Shown in pieces: positions 6,868 through 13,935 of a stretch of DNA of 21,574 nt (position 1 is its first letter; each line of letters begins with the position of its first letter). The stretch lies in the NCBI GenBank assembly GCA_012963895.1, contig DTUW01000108.1, positions 1 to 21,574 on the forward strand. The letters are read 5' to 3'. The stretch comes from Campylobacterales bacterium. Its GTDB lineage: Bacteria > Campylobacterota > Campylobacteria > Campylobacterales > Thiovulaceae. The notes beneath the pieces were generated by a model. It was not told where the DNA came from. It made no database searches and saw only the letters and a program-made list of their open reading frames with translations. A program made the translations under genes and the position numbers.

Positions 6868-8097
6868 CTACACCCTTTCCCCAAAAATATAGCTTCTAAC
6901 CACTTTTGCCCCTCGTAAAATTAGATGTAAAGGGATTTTTTCAACTCTATCAAATTCCAAATTTTCCAAATCGATAACTATCATATCACTATCTTTCCCT
7001 ATTGCAATCTCTCCACTATTTATCCCCAACTGCTTAGCAGGTATTTGAGTTACCGATTTGAAAAGTTGGATAGCGAAACTCTCCAAATCTCTTCTATTAT
7101 GTAAAAATAGAGCCGACCTCATCTCATCAAATAGATTTAGAGAGACATTGGAACTAAGTCCATCGGTCGAGGTATTCCACAAGATACCCAATTTATCGAG
7201 CTTATCAATATCCAATCTATCCCCTCCTAATAGCCTATTCGATACTGGGCAGTGGGATAGTGAGTGGCTATTCTCTACACACTTACTAAGTTCATAGCTA
7301 TTCATGTATATTCCGTGAGTGAAAAGGGTTGGAACTCCATCAAAGAGGTCTATAAACTCTTTTGCTGTTGTCCACCTTTTCGCCTTTCCATATAGAGCCG
7401 TATAGAACTCCTTCATCTCTCCACTTTCACTATCTAACCACTCCCGTTCAGCTTTCGATTCCATGAAGTGGGCTGAAACTATATACCCTCTCTCTTTTGC
7501 CAACTTCAAAACTCTTTTGACCGCTGAACTATGGACAGAAAAAGGGGAATGGATAGCAACGGCAGGGGTAAATCTTCTATCTCTAAGTTTTTCACTCTCT
7601 TCAACTCTCTTTAACCATAAGCTATATAGCTCATCTACTTGATGAGGTTGAGAGGCGATAATCTCATTGAATACTATTTTTCTAATAGGTGAGTTTTTGA
7701 GGACTTGGAAATCCAATCCCATTGAGCTTATAGCTCCAATAGAGGTAGTTCCAGATTTTACCATCTGATTTATAGCTTCTTCCATAGCACTATTAGATAT
7801 AGATTTGGAGAGGGTCGAAAAGTTTTGGACAACTGAATTGAGCCAACCGATATAGGAGCCGTAACTATATTGAGTAGTATGGTGGCTATATTCCAGATGG
7901 ACATGGCTATTTATCAATCCAGCCATCACAAAGCTATATTTAGGTATCTCTTCAATTGAACCATTTGGATATTTTTGGAGTATCTTATCAACCTCATCAA
8001 TATCCAATATCCTATCACCAAAAGCGATAGCGAAATTTTCTAAAAACTCTTTACCAGTCCAGATATATTTAGGAGCTAAGATAGATACCTGTTTCAT
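6868..8097 (-). CDS. mqnX: Probable aminofutalosine deaminase (amidohydrolase family, futalosine menaquinone pathway)
   Basis: A metal-dependent amidohydrolase of the TRZ/ATZ-chlorohydrolase group. In Campylobacterota this type (like H. pylori HP0267) deaminates 6-amino-6-deoxyfutalosine to futalosine for menaquinone synthesis. The product is 409 residues from the ATG at 8097, which has AGGA nine bases upstream. An ORF extending to 8319 runs across pepA and is not the real N-terminus. Metal and active-site residues are visible: H65-V-H67 in N-S-H-V-H-L-E-Y, H210 and E213 in S-A-H-F-M-E-S, a further His at 261, and D312 in S-T-D-G-L-S-S-N. H183-S-P-F-S-V-H189 is also conserved in this group. 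It is divergent from pepA and followed after three bases by the putative nuclease. A related adenosine-type deaminase activity is possible. The other mqn genes are outside the window. Confidence 0.8.
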   Translation of the reverse strand: MKQVSILAPKYIWTGKEFLENFAIAFGDRILDIDEVDKILQKYPNGSIEEIPKYSFVMAGLINSHVHLEYSHHTTQYSYGSYIGWLNSVVQNFSTLSKSISNSAMEEAINQMVKSGTTSIGAISSMGLDFQVLKNSPIRKIVFNEIIASQPHQVDELYSLWLKRVEESEKLRDRRFTPAVAIHSPFSVHSSAVKRVLKLAKERGYIVSAHFMESKAEREWLDSESGEMKEFYTALYGKAKRWTTAKEFIDLFDGVPTLFTHGIYMNSYELSKCVENSHSLSHCPVSNRLLGGDRLDIDKLDKLGILWNTSTDGLSSNVSLNLFDEMRSALFLHNRRDLESFAIQLFKSVTQIPAKQLGINSGEIAIGKDSDMIVIDLENLEFDRVEKIPLHLILRGAKVVRSYIFGERV

Positions 8098-8115
8098 ATC
8101 CGAAAATCCTATTTT

Positions 8116-8124
8116 TGTTAGAAT
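8116..8124 (+). promoter_or_regulatory. Candidate extended -10 promoter of pepA
   Basis: TG, one base, then TAGAAT (five of six to TATAAT) at 8119-8124, ending 26 bases before the pepA ATG, with AAGGAG between. A run of T precedes it, as is common in Campylobacter-type promoters. This is the only likely promoter I found for the long plus-strand gene run. Confidence 0.45.
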
Positions 8125-8128
8125 TATA
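8123..8128 (-). promoter_or_regulatory. Candidate -10 box of the aminofutalosine deaminase gene
   Basis: A perfect TATAAT on the minus strand, about 25 bases upstream of the ATG at 8097. It overlaps the plus-strand pepA box by two bases, so the divergent promoters share one site. No -35 is evident. Confidence 0.45.
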
Positions 8129-8150
8129 GAGATTTCGACAAGGAGAGAAG

Positions 8151-9476
8151 ATGAAAATAGTAGTTGGAAAAGGGAAAAAGGGGAAAACTCTAAAAGTCTA
8201 TTTCGATTCAAAGATGGAGAGAAAATCGATTCTCTACCACGAAAAGAGAAAACTATATGTAAAGTTGAAAAAGAGAGATAGAGAATCCCTAAGATTGGTA
8301 GGTGGTGAAGTTGCTTCAATTCTGAGACACGATAGATATAAATCGATTGTATTCAAAATCTCAGAGGGGATAGAGTATATTATTGAAGGTTTCCTATTGA
8401 GCAATTATAGTTTTGTGAAATACAAAACCAAATCGGCAAAAATGGCAGTGAAAAAGATATATATCCCTAAGAAGAGTGCAAAGAGAGTTAGAAAGATAAT
8501 CAAGATAGTTGAAGCGACTAACTTCACAAGAGATATTGTAAATTCTATACCGAACGATATGACCCCTCAATCAGTGGCAAAATTAGCCCAAAAGTTGGCA
8601 GACAAGAATGGACTTGAATTTACCGCCCTTTCAGTAGAAGAGATGGAAAAAGAGGGAATGAATGCATTTTTAGCAGTTGGTCGAGCGAGTGCAAACCCTC
8701 CAACTCTTGTAAAAATTGCCTATCGTCCTAAGAAGGCAAGAAAAAAGGTTTTACTAATTGGTAAAGGGCTTACCTACGATAGCGGTGGATTGAGTTTGAA
8801 ACCTGCTAATGCTATGGTAACGATGAAATCGGATAAGAGTGGAGCCTCAGCTGTTCTAGGGATTTTGAAGGCTGTTTCAGAATTGAAATTAGATATAGAA
8901 GTGGTCGGATTTCTCGGATTGGCTGAGAATATGATAGGTGGCAATGCTTATAAGCCTGATGATGTTTTAAAAGCAAAAAATGGAACTACTATCGAAGTTC
9001 GCAATACAGATGCAGAGGGTAGATTGGTTCTAGCTGATACCCTTGTATATGCCCAAGAGAGTGAAAAAGATTTCGACTATATTATCGATATAGCAACTCT
9101 TACAGGTGCTGCTGTTGTCTCTGTTGGAGAATTTACCACCCTTATGATGGGAGATAGTGAGAAATTGAAAAAGAAAATCCTAAAAGCTGGTGAGGGAAGT
9201 GGAGAACTAGTGGCTACCCTACCATTTAATAGATACCTTGAAGAGCAGTTAGAAAGTAAAGTAGCCGATATTTCCAATGTGGCATCTACTCGATATGGAG
9301 GCTCTCTAACTGCTGGACTATTCCTAAGACACTTTATAGAGAAACAAAATAGAAAAAAATGGGTTCATCTCGATATTGCAGGTCCTGCATATGTTGAGAG
9401 AGATTGGGGATATAACCCATATGGAGCGAGTGGGGCTGGTGTCAGAATGGTTGTAAATCTATTGGAAAATTTGTAA
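8151..9476 (+). CDS. pepA: Leucyl aminopeptidase (cytosol aminopeptidase, M17)
   Basis: A cytoplasmic two-metal exopeptidase that removes N-terminal residues during peptide turnover; in some bacteria PepA also binds DNA. The product is 441 residues, shorter than the usual 480-500, with a short, lysine-rich N-terminal domain (about 1-120). The catalytic domain has G-K-G-L-T-Y-D-S-G-G (K205, D210), K217, D228, and the M17 signature N-T-D-A-E-G-R-L at 285-292 (D287, E289, R291), so the expected metal ligands and bicarbonate-site Arg are present. The ATG at 8151 has AAGGAG six bases upstream. It begins the plus-strand gene series, and the next gene starts two bases after its stop codon begins a one-base gap. 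Confidence 0.95.
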   Translation: MKIVVGKGKKGKTLKVYFDSKMERKSILYHEKRKLYVKLKKRDRESLRLVGGEVASILRHDRYKSIVFKISEGIEYIIEGFLLSNYSFVKYKTKSAKMAVKKIYIPKKSAKRVRKIIKIVEATNFTRDIVNSIPNDMTPQSVAKLAQKLADKNGLEFTALSVEEMEKEGMNAFLAVGRASANPPTLVKIAYRPKKARKKVLLIGKGLTYDSGGLSLKPANAMVTMKSDKSGASAVLGILKAVSELKLDIEVVGFLGLAENMIGGNAYKPDDVLKAKNGTTIEVRNTDAEGRLVLADTLVYAQESEKDFDYIIDIATLTGAAVVSVGEFTTLMMGDSEKLKKKILKAGEGSGELVATLPFNRYLEEQLESKVADISNVASTRYGGSLTAGLFLRHFIEKQNRKKWVHLDIAGPAYVERDWGYNPYGASGAGVRMVVNLLENL

Positions 9477-9477
9477 G

Positions 9478-9816
9478 ATGGATTGGTCAAAAGTTACATA
9501 TGTATTTTTCATTTTGATGAGCCTTACTTCAACCGCTGGATTTCTCTATGAACACACTTCACTATCTCTATTTATAGCAAGTAGTCTAAATGTAGTATCT
9601 ACTATCTTGAAAATTGGAGTTAGAAATATCTTAGCTGCTGAACTTCTTGCTGGTTCCCTAGTTGCCGATTTACATCTTATTCCAGCATTTATCGCCCTTG
9701 AAATCTACAACAATTTAGAGATTGCTATCTCTCTTGCAATAGGTGCAGTGATTGCTAATGTCTTCTCCATAGGATTGGTTCTAATTGAGAGTGCAAAAGT
9801 TCGGGAGGAGTATTGA
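9478..9816 (+). CDS. Small conserved integral membrane protein (DUF6394-like)
   Basis: A 112-residue, strongly hydrophobic protein of unknown function. Hydrophobic stretches lie at about 7-24, 28-46, 50-70 and 78-105, suggesting three or four membrane spans. The centre, with K-I-G-V-R-N-I-L-A-A-E-L-L-A-G-S, carries two charged residues. The sequence recalls the small membrane family I know as DUF6394, but this is from memory. The ATG lies one base after the pepA stop with no strong Shine-Dalgarno, so translation may be coupled to pepA. Its TGA overlaps the pdxJ ATG by one base (TGATG). Confidence 0.75.
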   Translation: MDWSKVTYVFFILMSLTSTAGFLYEHTSLSLFIASSLNVVSTILKIGVRNILAAELLAGSLVADLHLIPAFIALEIYNNLEIAISLAIGAVIANVFSIGLVLIESAKVREEY

Positions 9817-10601
9817 TGCAACTTGGGGTAAATATAGACCATATCGCTGTTTTAAGAGAGGCGAGAAAGTTCAACTATCCCAATCTGATTGATGCTCTCT
9901 CAATTGTTGAACGAGCAGGGGGCGACCAAATCACTATCCATCTTAGAGAAGATAGAAGACATATTCAGGATAGAGATGTAGAAGAGATAGTTAGACACTC
10001 TGTCCTACCTGTAAATTTAGAAATGGCGGTAGCTGATGAGGTGGTTGAGATTGCTACCAATTTACGACCTCATCGAGCCACTATCGTCCCTGAAAAGAGA
10101 GAAGAGGTAACAACAGAAGGGGGATTAGACCTCCTCCAAAACTTCGATAGGGTCGGTTCAGTTATAGACAAATTGAAGAGTGCAGATATTGAAGTCTCCC
10201 TATTTATAGACCCAAATTTGGAACATGTAGAACTATCTAAAAAATTGGGGGCTGATTGGATTGAACTCCATACGGGGCAATTTGCAAATATCTATCAGAT
10301 GCTCTACTCCAATTTACCCCATTCCCACCACTCAATAGATTCCCTCCAATCCCTTTCACGGAAAGAATTAGAACAGAAATTAGAGAAAACTATTACAAAT
10401 CTTAGAGAGAGTGCGAAAGCTGGAAAAAGGGCAAATTTACGAGTTGCAGGAGGACACGGACTAAATTACCAAAATATCAAACTCTTCAAATCCATCGATG
10501 AGGTTGAGGAAGTAAATATAGGGCAGTCTATCGTAGCTCGGGCAGTCTTTGTTGGGCTTGAAGAGGCAATTAGAGAGATGAGAAAACTATTAGAGAGTTG
10601 A
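9816..10601 (+). CDS. pdxJ: Pyridoxine 5'-phosphate synthase
   Basis: It condenses 1-deoxy-D-xylulose 5-phosphate with 3-amino-2-oxopropyl phosphate to form pyridoxine 5'-phosphate, the last ring-forming step of DXP-dependent vitamin B6 synthesis. The product is a 261-residue TIM barrel, the longer form usual in Campylobacterota. Motifs are N-I-D-H-I-A at 6-11, D-Q-I-T-I-H-L-R-E-D-R-R-H-I-Q-D at 37-52, E-V-T-T-E-G-G-L-D at 97-105, E-L-H-T-G at 150-154, G-G-H-G-L-N-Y at 212-218 (where A-G-H-G-L-N is more usual), and N-I-G-Q-S-I-V at 234-240. The ATG at 9816 overlaps the previous TGA and has GGGAGGAG five bases upstream, which I prefer to the in-frame TTG at 9813. PdxA, its pathway partner, is not in the window. 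Confidence 0.96.
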   Translation: MQLGVNIDHIAVLREARKFNYPNLIDALSIVERAGGDQITIHLREDRRHIQDRDVEEIVRHSVLPVNLEMAVADEVVEIATNLRPHRATIVPEKREEVTTEGGLDLLQNFDRVGSVIDKLKSADIEVSLFIDPNLEHVELSKKLGADWIELHTGQFANIYQMLYSNLPHSHHSIDSLQSLSRKELEQKLEKTITNLRESAKAGKRANLRVAGGHGLNYQNIKLFKSIDEVEEVNIGQSIVARAVFVGLEEAIREMRKLLES

Positions 10602-11581
10602 AAATAGAGAAGTTTGATATATCAAATATTAGAGGGGAGAGACTAGATAGATACCTCTCCTCTATTTTGGATATTTCAAGAAACCAAATTCAGCAATTGA
10701 TAAAGAGTGGGAATATTCGAATTGATGGAGAAGCTATTACCAAAACAGGCTATAAACTGAAAAATACCACTTTGGAAATCTTTTTTCCCCCTAAGAGTTC
10801 TCCTCAGAAGATTGAAAAAATAGAGTTTGATATACCAGTTGTCTATGAAGATGATTACCTATTGGTTTTGAATAAGCCTCCAAACTTAGTAATCCACCCC
10901 GCCCCCTCTGTGAAAAATATCACTTTGGTAGATTGGTTGAAATCTCGTGGTTACTCTCTTTCAAATATCAACGGAGAAGAGAGGCACGGCATCGTCCATA
11001 GATTGGATAAAGGGACAACCGGAGCTATTTTGATAGCGAAAGATAATAGAACACATACCGCCCTATCTCGACAACTTGCAGATAGAACTATGGGGCGATA
11101 CTATTTAGCTATTACCAATATCCCTCTAAATAGTGATATTGTGGTTGAAGCTCCTATTGGTCGAAATCCCAAAAATAGATTGAAAATGGGAATTGTGGAG
11201 ACTGGACGACCTGCTAAAACTATGTTCAAACAGATAGCAATATCACAAAGTGGAAAATATGGATTGGTAGGAGCTAGGCTATTTACAGGACGAACCCACC
11301 AGATTCGGGTTCATCTCTCAACTCTAAACAGATATATTGTAGGAGACGAACTCTATACACCCAAAAGACTTTTAGAGAAAGCCCCCCATATGCTACTACA
11401 TGCCCATACTATCTATTTCCAACACCCCGCCACTGGTAAGCAGATATATATAGATGTTGAAATAGATAGATACATGTTAGACTTTATAAAAAAATACTTT
11501 TTACTGGATTTGAAAAATGGAAAAATTGAGGATTTCCATACTTATTTTACTAGCGATAGTAGTTCAAGGTTGTCTATTTGA
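10598..11581 (+). CDS. RluA-family rRNA pseudouridine synthase (RluD-like, S4 domain)
   Basis: It isomerises uridine to pseudouridine in RNA, probably 23S rRNA. The 327-residue protein has an N-terminal S4 RNA-binding domain (about 13-60, R-L-D-R-Y-L ... G-N-I-R-I-D-G) and a catalytic domain with H-R-L-D-K-G-T-T-G (catalytic D137) and G-R-T-H-Q-I-R-V-H-L at 231-240. The motif has K-G-T-T-G where E. coli enzymes have K-D-T-S-G. The TTG start at 10598 overlaps the pdxJ TGA by four bases with only a weak GAGAG upstream, indicating coupled translation. The last 65 bases overlap the following lipoprotein gene in another frame. The exact target uridine cannot be assigned from sequence. Confidence 0.9.
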   Translation: MKIEKFDISNIRGERLDRYLSSILDISRNQIQQLIKSGNIRIDGEAITKTGYKLKNTTLEIFFPPKSSPQKIEKIEFDIPVVYEDDYLLVLNKPPNLVIHPAPSVKNITLVDWLKSRGYSLSNINGEERHGIVHRLDKGTTGAILIAKDNRTHTALSRQLADRTMGRYYLAITNIPLNSDIVVEAPIGRNPKNRLKMGIVETGRPAKTMFKQIAISQSGKYGLVGARLFTGRTHQIRVHLSTLNRYIVGDELYTPKRLLEKAPHMLLHAHTIYFQHPATGKQIYIDVEIDRYMLDFIKKYFLLDLKNGKIEDFHTYFTSDSSSRLSI

Positions 11582-12773
11582 ACAAGAGACTAGAACCCCA
11601 AAACAGCTTAGAAGTGATAAATCCCTTCCAATAGTCAAAAGAATTCAATATATTCCAGATACAACTGCCATTGCCTTTGAATGGTTGCCATATAGTGAAA
11701 ATCCGCAAATTGCGGGATACAATATCTACCGAGCTGAGGCGAAAGAGGGGAGCAAGTTGAAATTAGTCGCCTCTATTCCTAATAAAATATCTTCTCACTA
11801 TGTAGATAGTGGATTGAAACCCAATACAGAATATCTATATAGCTTTACCGTCTATACAAAAGATGGACGAGAATCGAGAGGCTCTAAGGTAGTGAAGATA
11901 AAGACCATAAAACCTATTACCCCTCTCCACTACATTATCCCTATTGGAAACTTACCAAATATGGCTAAGTTGATATGGAGACCACATACAGACCCAAGGG
12001 TTGTTGGGTATGTTGTAGAGAGAAATGAGCTATATAATCAAGAGTGGAAAAAGGTTGGAGAATTACATCACCGGCTTAGTGTAGAGTTTATCGATAAAGG
12101 ATTGGAGACCAATAAAATATATAGATATAGAGTAAGAGCTAAGAGCTATGATGGTGTCCTCTCTAAACCTAGTAAAGTTGTAGATGTTCGAACTAAGGCA
12201 CTTCCGAAGCCTGTTCAAGGTCTCACCGCCTCTACAAATCTACCAAAGAAGATAAAACTATCTTGGAAGCCTAATAGAGAACCAGATGTAGTTGGATATA
12301 GAATATATAGAAGTGAAGAGAATGATGGAGATTTCGAATCTATCAAAGAGGTTCAAGGTAATAGCTATATAGATAGGATTAGTGAAGATGGAAAACAGAT
12401 GTTTTATAAGATTTCAGCAGTTGATAATTTCGGATTGGAGAGCCTTCTCAATGATGTTCCTGTAATGGGAACTACCCTAATTAAGCCTAAGCCTCCTAAG
12501 ATAGTTGAGCTGAAATTGACTAAAAAGGGGGTATTTATCCGTTGGGAGCCTCTCGACCCTCGCAGTCTGAAATATGTAATTATCAAAAGAAGTGGAAATA
12601 TGTGGCTCAAAGGGAAACCCCAATATATCAGGGTAAATAGAACTGAATACCTTGATAAGAATGTTCAACCGGGAATAAGTTACTCCTATCAGATAGAGAG
12701 TGTAGATAGATTTGATATAGTTTCTCTGCCAACGGAAGAGAGTGAAATCACCATTCCAAAATCAGAACCATAG
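11517..12773 (+). CDS. Lipoprotein with four fibronectin type III domains
   Basis: The 418-residue protein begins with a short basic start and a hydrophobic stretch ending in V-Q-G-C19, an acceptable lipobox, so it should be a lipid-anchored envelope protein. Four fibronectin-III-like domains follow at about 40-130, 138-226, 232-320 and 327-413. Each has an early (F/I/L)-x-W strand, a G-Y-x-x-x-R or equivalent strand, Y-x-D, and a late Y-x-x-x-(A/V)-x-(D/S) strand. They likely bind protein or polysaccharide; the partner is unknown. The signal peptide fixes the ATG at 11517 even though this overlaps the pseudouridine synthase by 65 bases. GGA lies eight bases upstream. Confidence 0.85.
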   Translation: MEKLRISILILLAIVVQGCLFEQETRTPKQLRSDKSLPIVKRIQYIPDTTAIAFEWLPYSENPQIAGYNIYRAEAKEGSKLKLVASIPNKISSHYVDSGLKPNTEYLYSFTVYTKDGRESRGSKVVKIKTIKPITPLHYIIPIGNLPNMAKLIWRPHTDPRVVGYVVERNELYNQEWKKVGELHHRLSVEFIDKGLETNKIYRYRVRAKSYDGVLSKPSKVVDVRTKALPKPVQGLTASTNLPKKIKLSWKPNREPDVVGYRIYRSEENDGDFESIKEVQGNSYIDRISEDGKQMFYKISAVDNFGLESLLNDVPVMGTTLIKPKPPKIVELKLTKKGVFIRWEPLDPRSLKYVIIKRSGNMWLKGKPQYIRVNRTEYLDKNVQPGISYSYQIESVDRFDIVSLPTEESEITIPKSEP

Positions 12774-12785
12774 GAGCAGATGTAT

Positions 12786-13385
12786 ATGTATAGATTTCTA
12801 TTTTTCTTACTTTTCTCAACCTCATCGATATGGAGCAGTTTTATTTTAAAAGATGAGGTTGGGCTAAATCCTCAGTTCCACCAACAAGTAGAAGAGATGG
12901 GGGCTGAACTATACCAAAAGAGCGGTATAGGGGTCTATATGCTAATTCTCGCTACAACTCACGGCGAAAGTCTATCGATAGTTGGAAAAAGGGAATTGGA
13001 GCAACTACCTAAGAAATCTGTTCTGCTCTCCTTTGCAGAGCAGGAGAAGAAAGTAGATATATTGGCATCTTCTGATGAGGTGTATAGACTTTTTGATAAA
13101 GAACAGATATTAAGCCCATTCCCTTGGAGCGGAACTATACTCCCAATACTTGGAGAGAAGGTAAAAGGAGATGTTAGGAAAAAATATAGTGTAGCCCTAT
13201 TCAATGGATATGCTGATATTGTAGAACAGATAGCCGAAAACTCCAATATCCAATTGGAACATGCCGTAGGAAATGCTAACAAGTATGTAATAAATACCCT
13301 TAGACTGATTTTCTACTCTGTAATAGTTTTAGCATTGGGGTATATTCTATATAGAAGATTTAGAGGAGCGAAAAAAGATGTTTAA
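12786..13385 (+). CDS. Membrane-anchored TPM-like domain protein
   Basis: A 199-residue protein with an N-terminal signal sequence or anchor (about 2-18), an extracytoplasmic domain of some 140 residues, and a C-terminal membrane helix at about 171-187 followed by a basic R-R-F-R tail. The middle part (S-G-I-G-V-Y-M-L-I-L-A, a variable loop, then L-L-S-F-A-E-Q-E-K-K-V-D-I) resembles a TPM domain, but I cannot see full active-site conservation, so this is tentative. Two in-frame ATGs exist. AGGAG at 12772-12776 is nine bases from the ATG at 12786 but only three from that at 12780, so I chose 12786. It overlaps the FixH-like gene by eight bases, suggesting a shared envelope role. Confidence 0.7.
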   Translation: MYRFLFFLLFSTSSIWSSFILKDEVGLNPQFHQQVEEMGAELYQKSGIGVYMLILATTHGESLSIVGKRELEQLPKKSVLLSFAEQEKKVDILASSDEVYRLFDKEQILSPFPWSGTILPILGEKVKGDVRKKYSVALFNGYADIVEQIAENSNIQLEHAVGNANKYVINTLRLIFYSVIVLALGYILYRRFRGAKKDV

Positions 13386-13935
13386 AAATGGAAACTTTTG
13401 GCCATATGCAATTACTATATTTCTAATAGCTATGTTATTTGCTTCATACTCAACCATAAAAGTAGCAATAGATAATCCAGTTCAGAATTCCAATATCTTT
13501 CTGAACAACTACCATGTTACAGATAAGAATATCAATCAGATATTGACAAGTCAAATTGCTTTTAAATCCCGGTATGACCTAGATTATAGTAATAGCTCGT
13601 TTGATGAAAAGGGCTTCCATCTTGTCCTAAAAGTTTTAGAAGATGGGCAGAAGGTTCAGAGTTCAATAGAGGGGATTATTACCCGCCCTGAAACTACTGA
13701 GTTTGATACAAAATTTGAAGGTGGAGATGTCAAATTCCAATATCCTAAGCCCGGTAGATGGATAGTCCATATCAAAGCAACAGTTGGAAAAATTAGCGGT
13801 TACTTCTCAATTGAGATAGATAGTAGAGAGGTTGGAAAAATCAGATTACTTGACCCATTCGTTTCGCATAAGAGACTTGAAAAGATAAAGAGAGAAGAGG
13901 AAGAGAGAGTAAAGAGACTATTAGGTAATGAATAG
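13378..13935 (+). CDS. FixH-like membrane protein
   Basis: A 185-residue protein with one N-terminal membrane helix (about 8-30, after W-P-Y-A-I), then N-P-V and a beta-rich extracytoplasmic domain (about 50-155), ending in a charged, probably coiled tail. This layout and the start, with a Y-H-V segment and K-P-G-R-W-I-V-H-I strand, fit the FixH/CcoH group, which helps in maturation or copper supply of cbb3-type cytochrome oxidase. No cbb3 oxidase genes are in the window, so the role is inferred from family resemblance only. The ATG lies inside the previous gene (eight-base overlap) and the end overlaps the permease gene by eight bases. Confidence 0.65.
   Translation: MFKNGNFWPYAITIFLIAMLFASYSTIKVAIDNPVQNSNIFLNNYHVTDKNINQILTSQIAFKSRYDLDYSNSSFDEKGFHLVLKVLEDGQKVQSSIEGIITRPETTEFDTKFEGGDVKFQYPKPGRWIVHIKATVGKISGYFSIEIDSREVGKIRLLDPFVSHKRLEKIKREEEERVKRLLGNE

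Noticed and set aside
8098..8319. N-terminal extension of the deaminase frame by 74 residues
   Set aside because: It overlaps the start of pepA on the other strand, has no family similarity, and the ATG at 8097 has a Shine-Dalgarno and a promoter-like box.
12959..13282. Minus-strand ORF of 107 residues
   Set aside because: It is antisense to the TPM-like gene, which has a signal peptide, Shine-Dalgarno and overlaps with neighbours.
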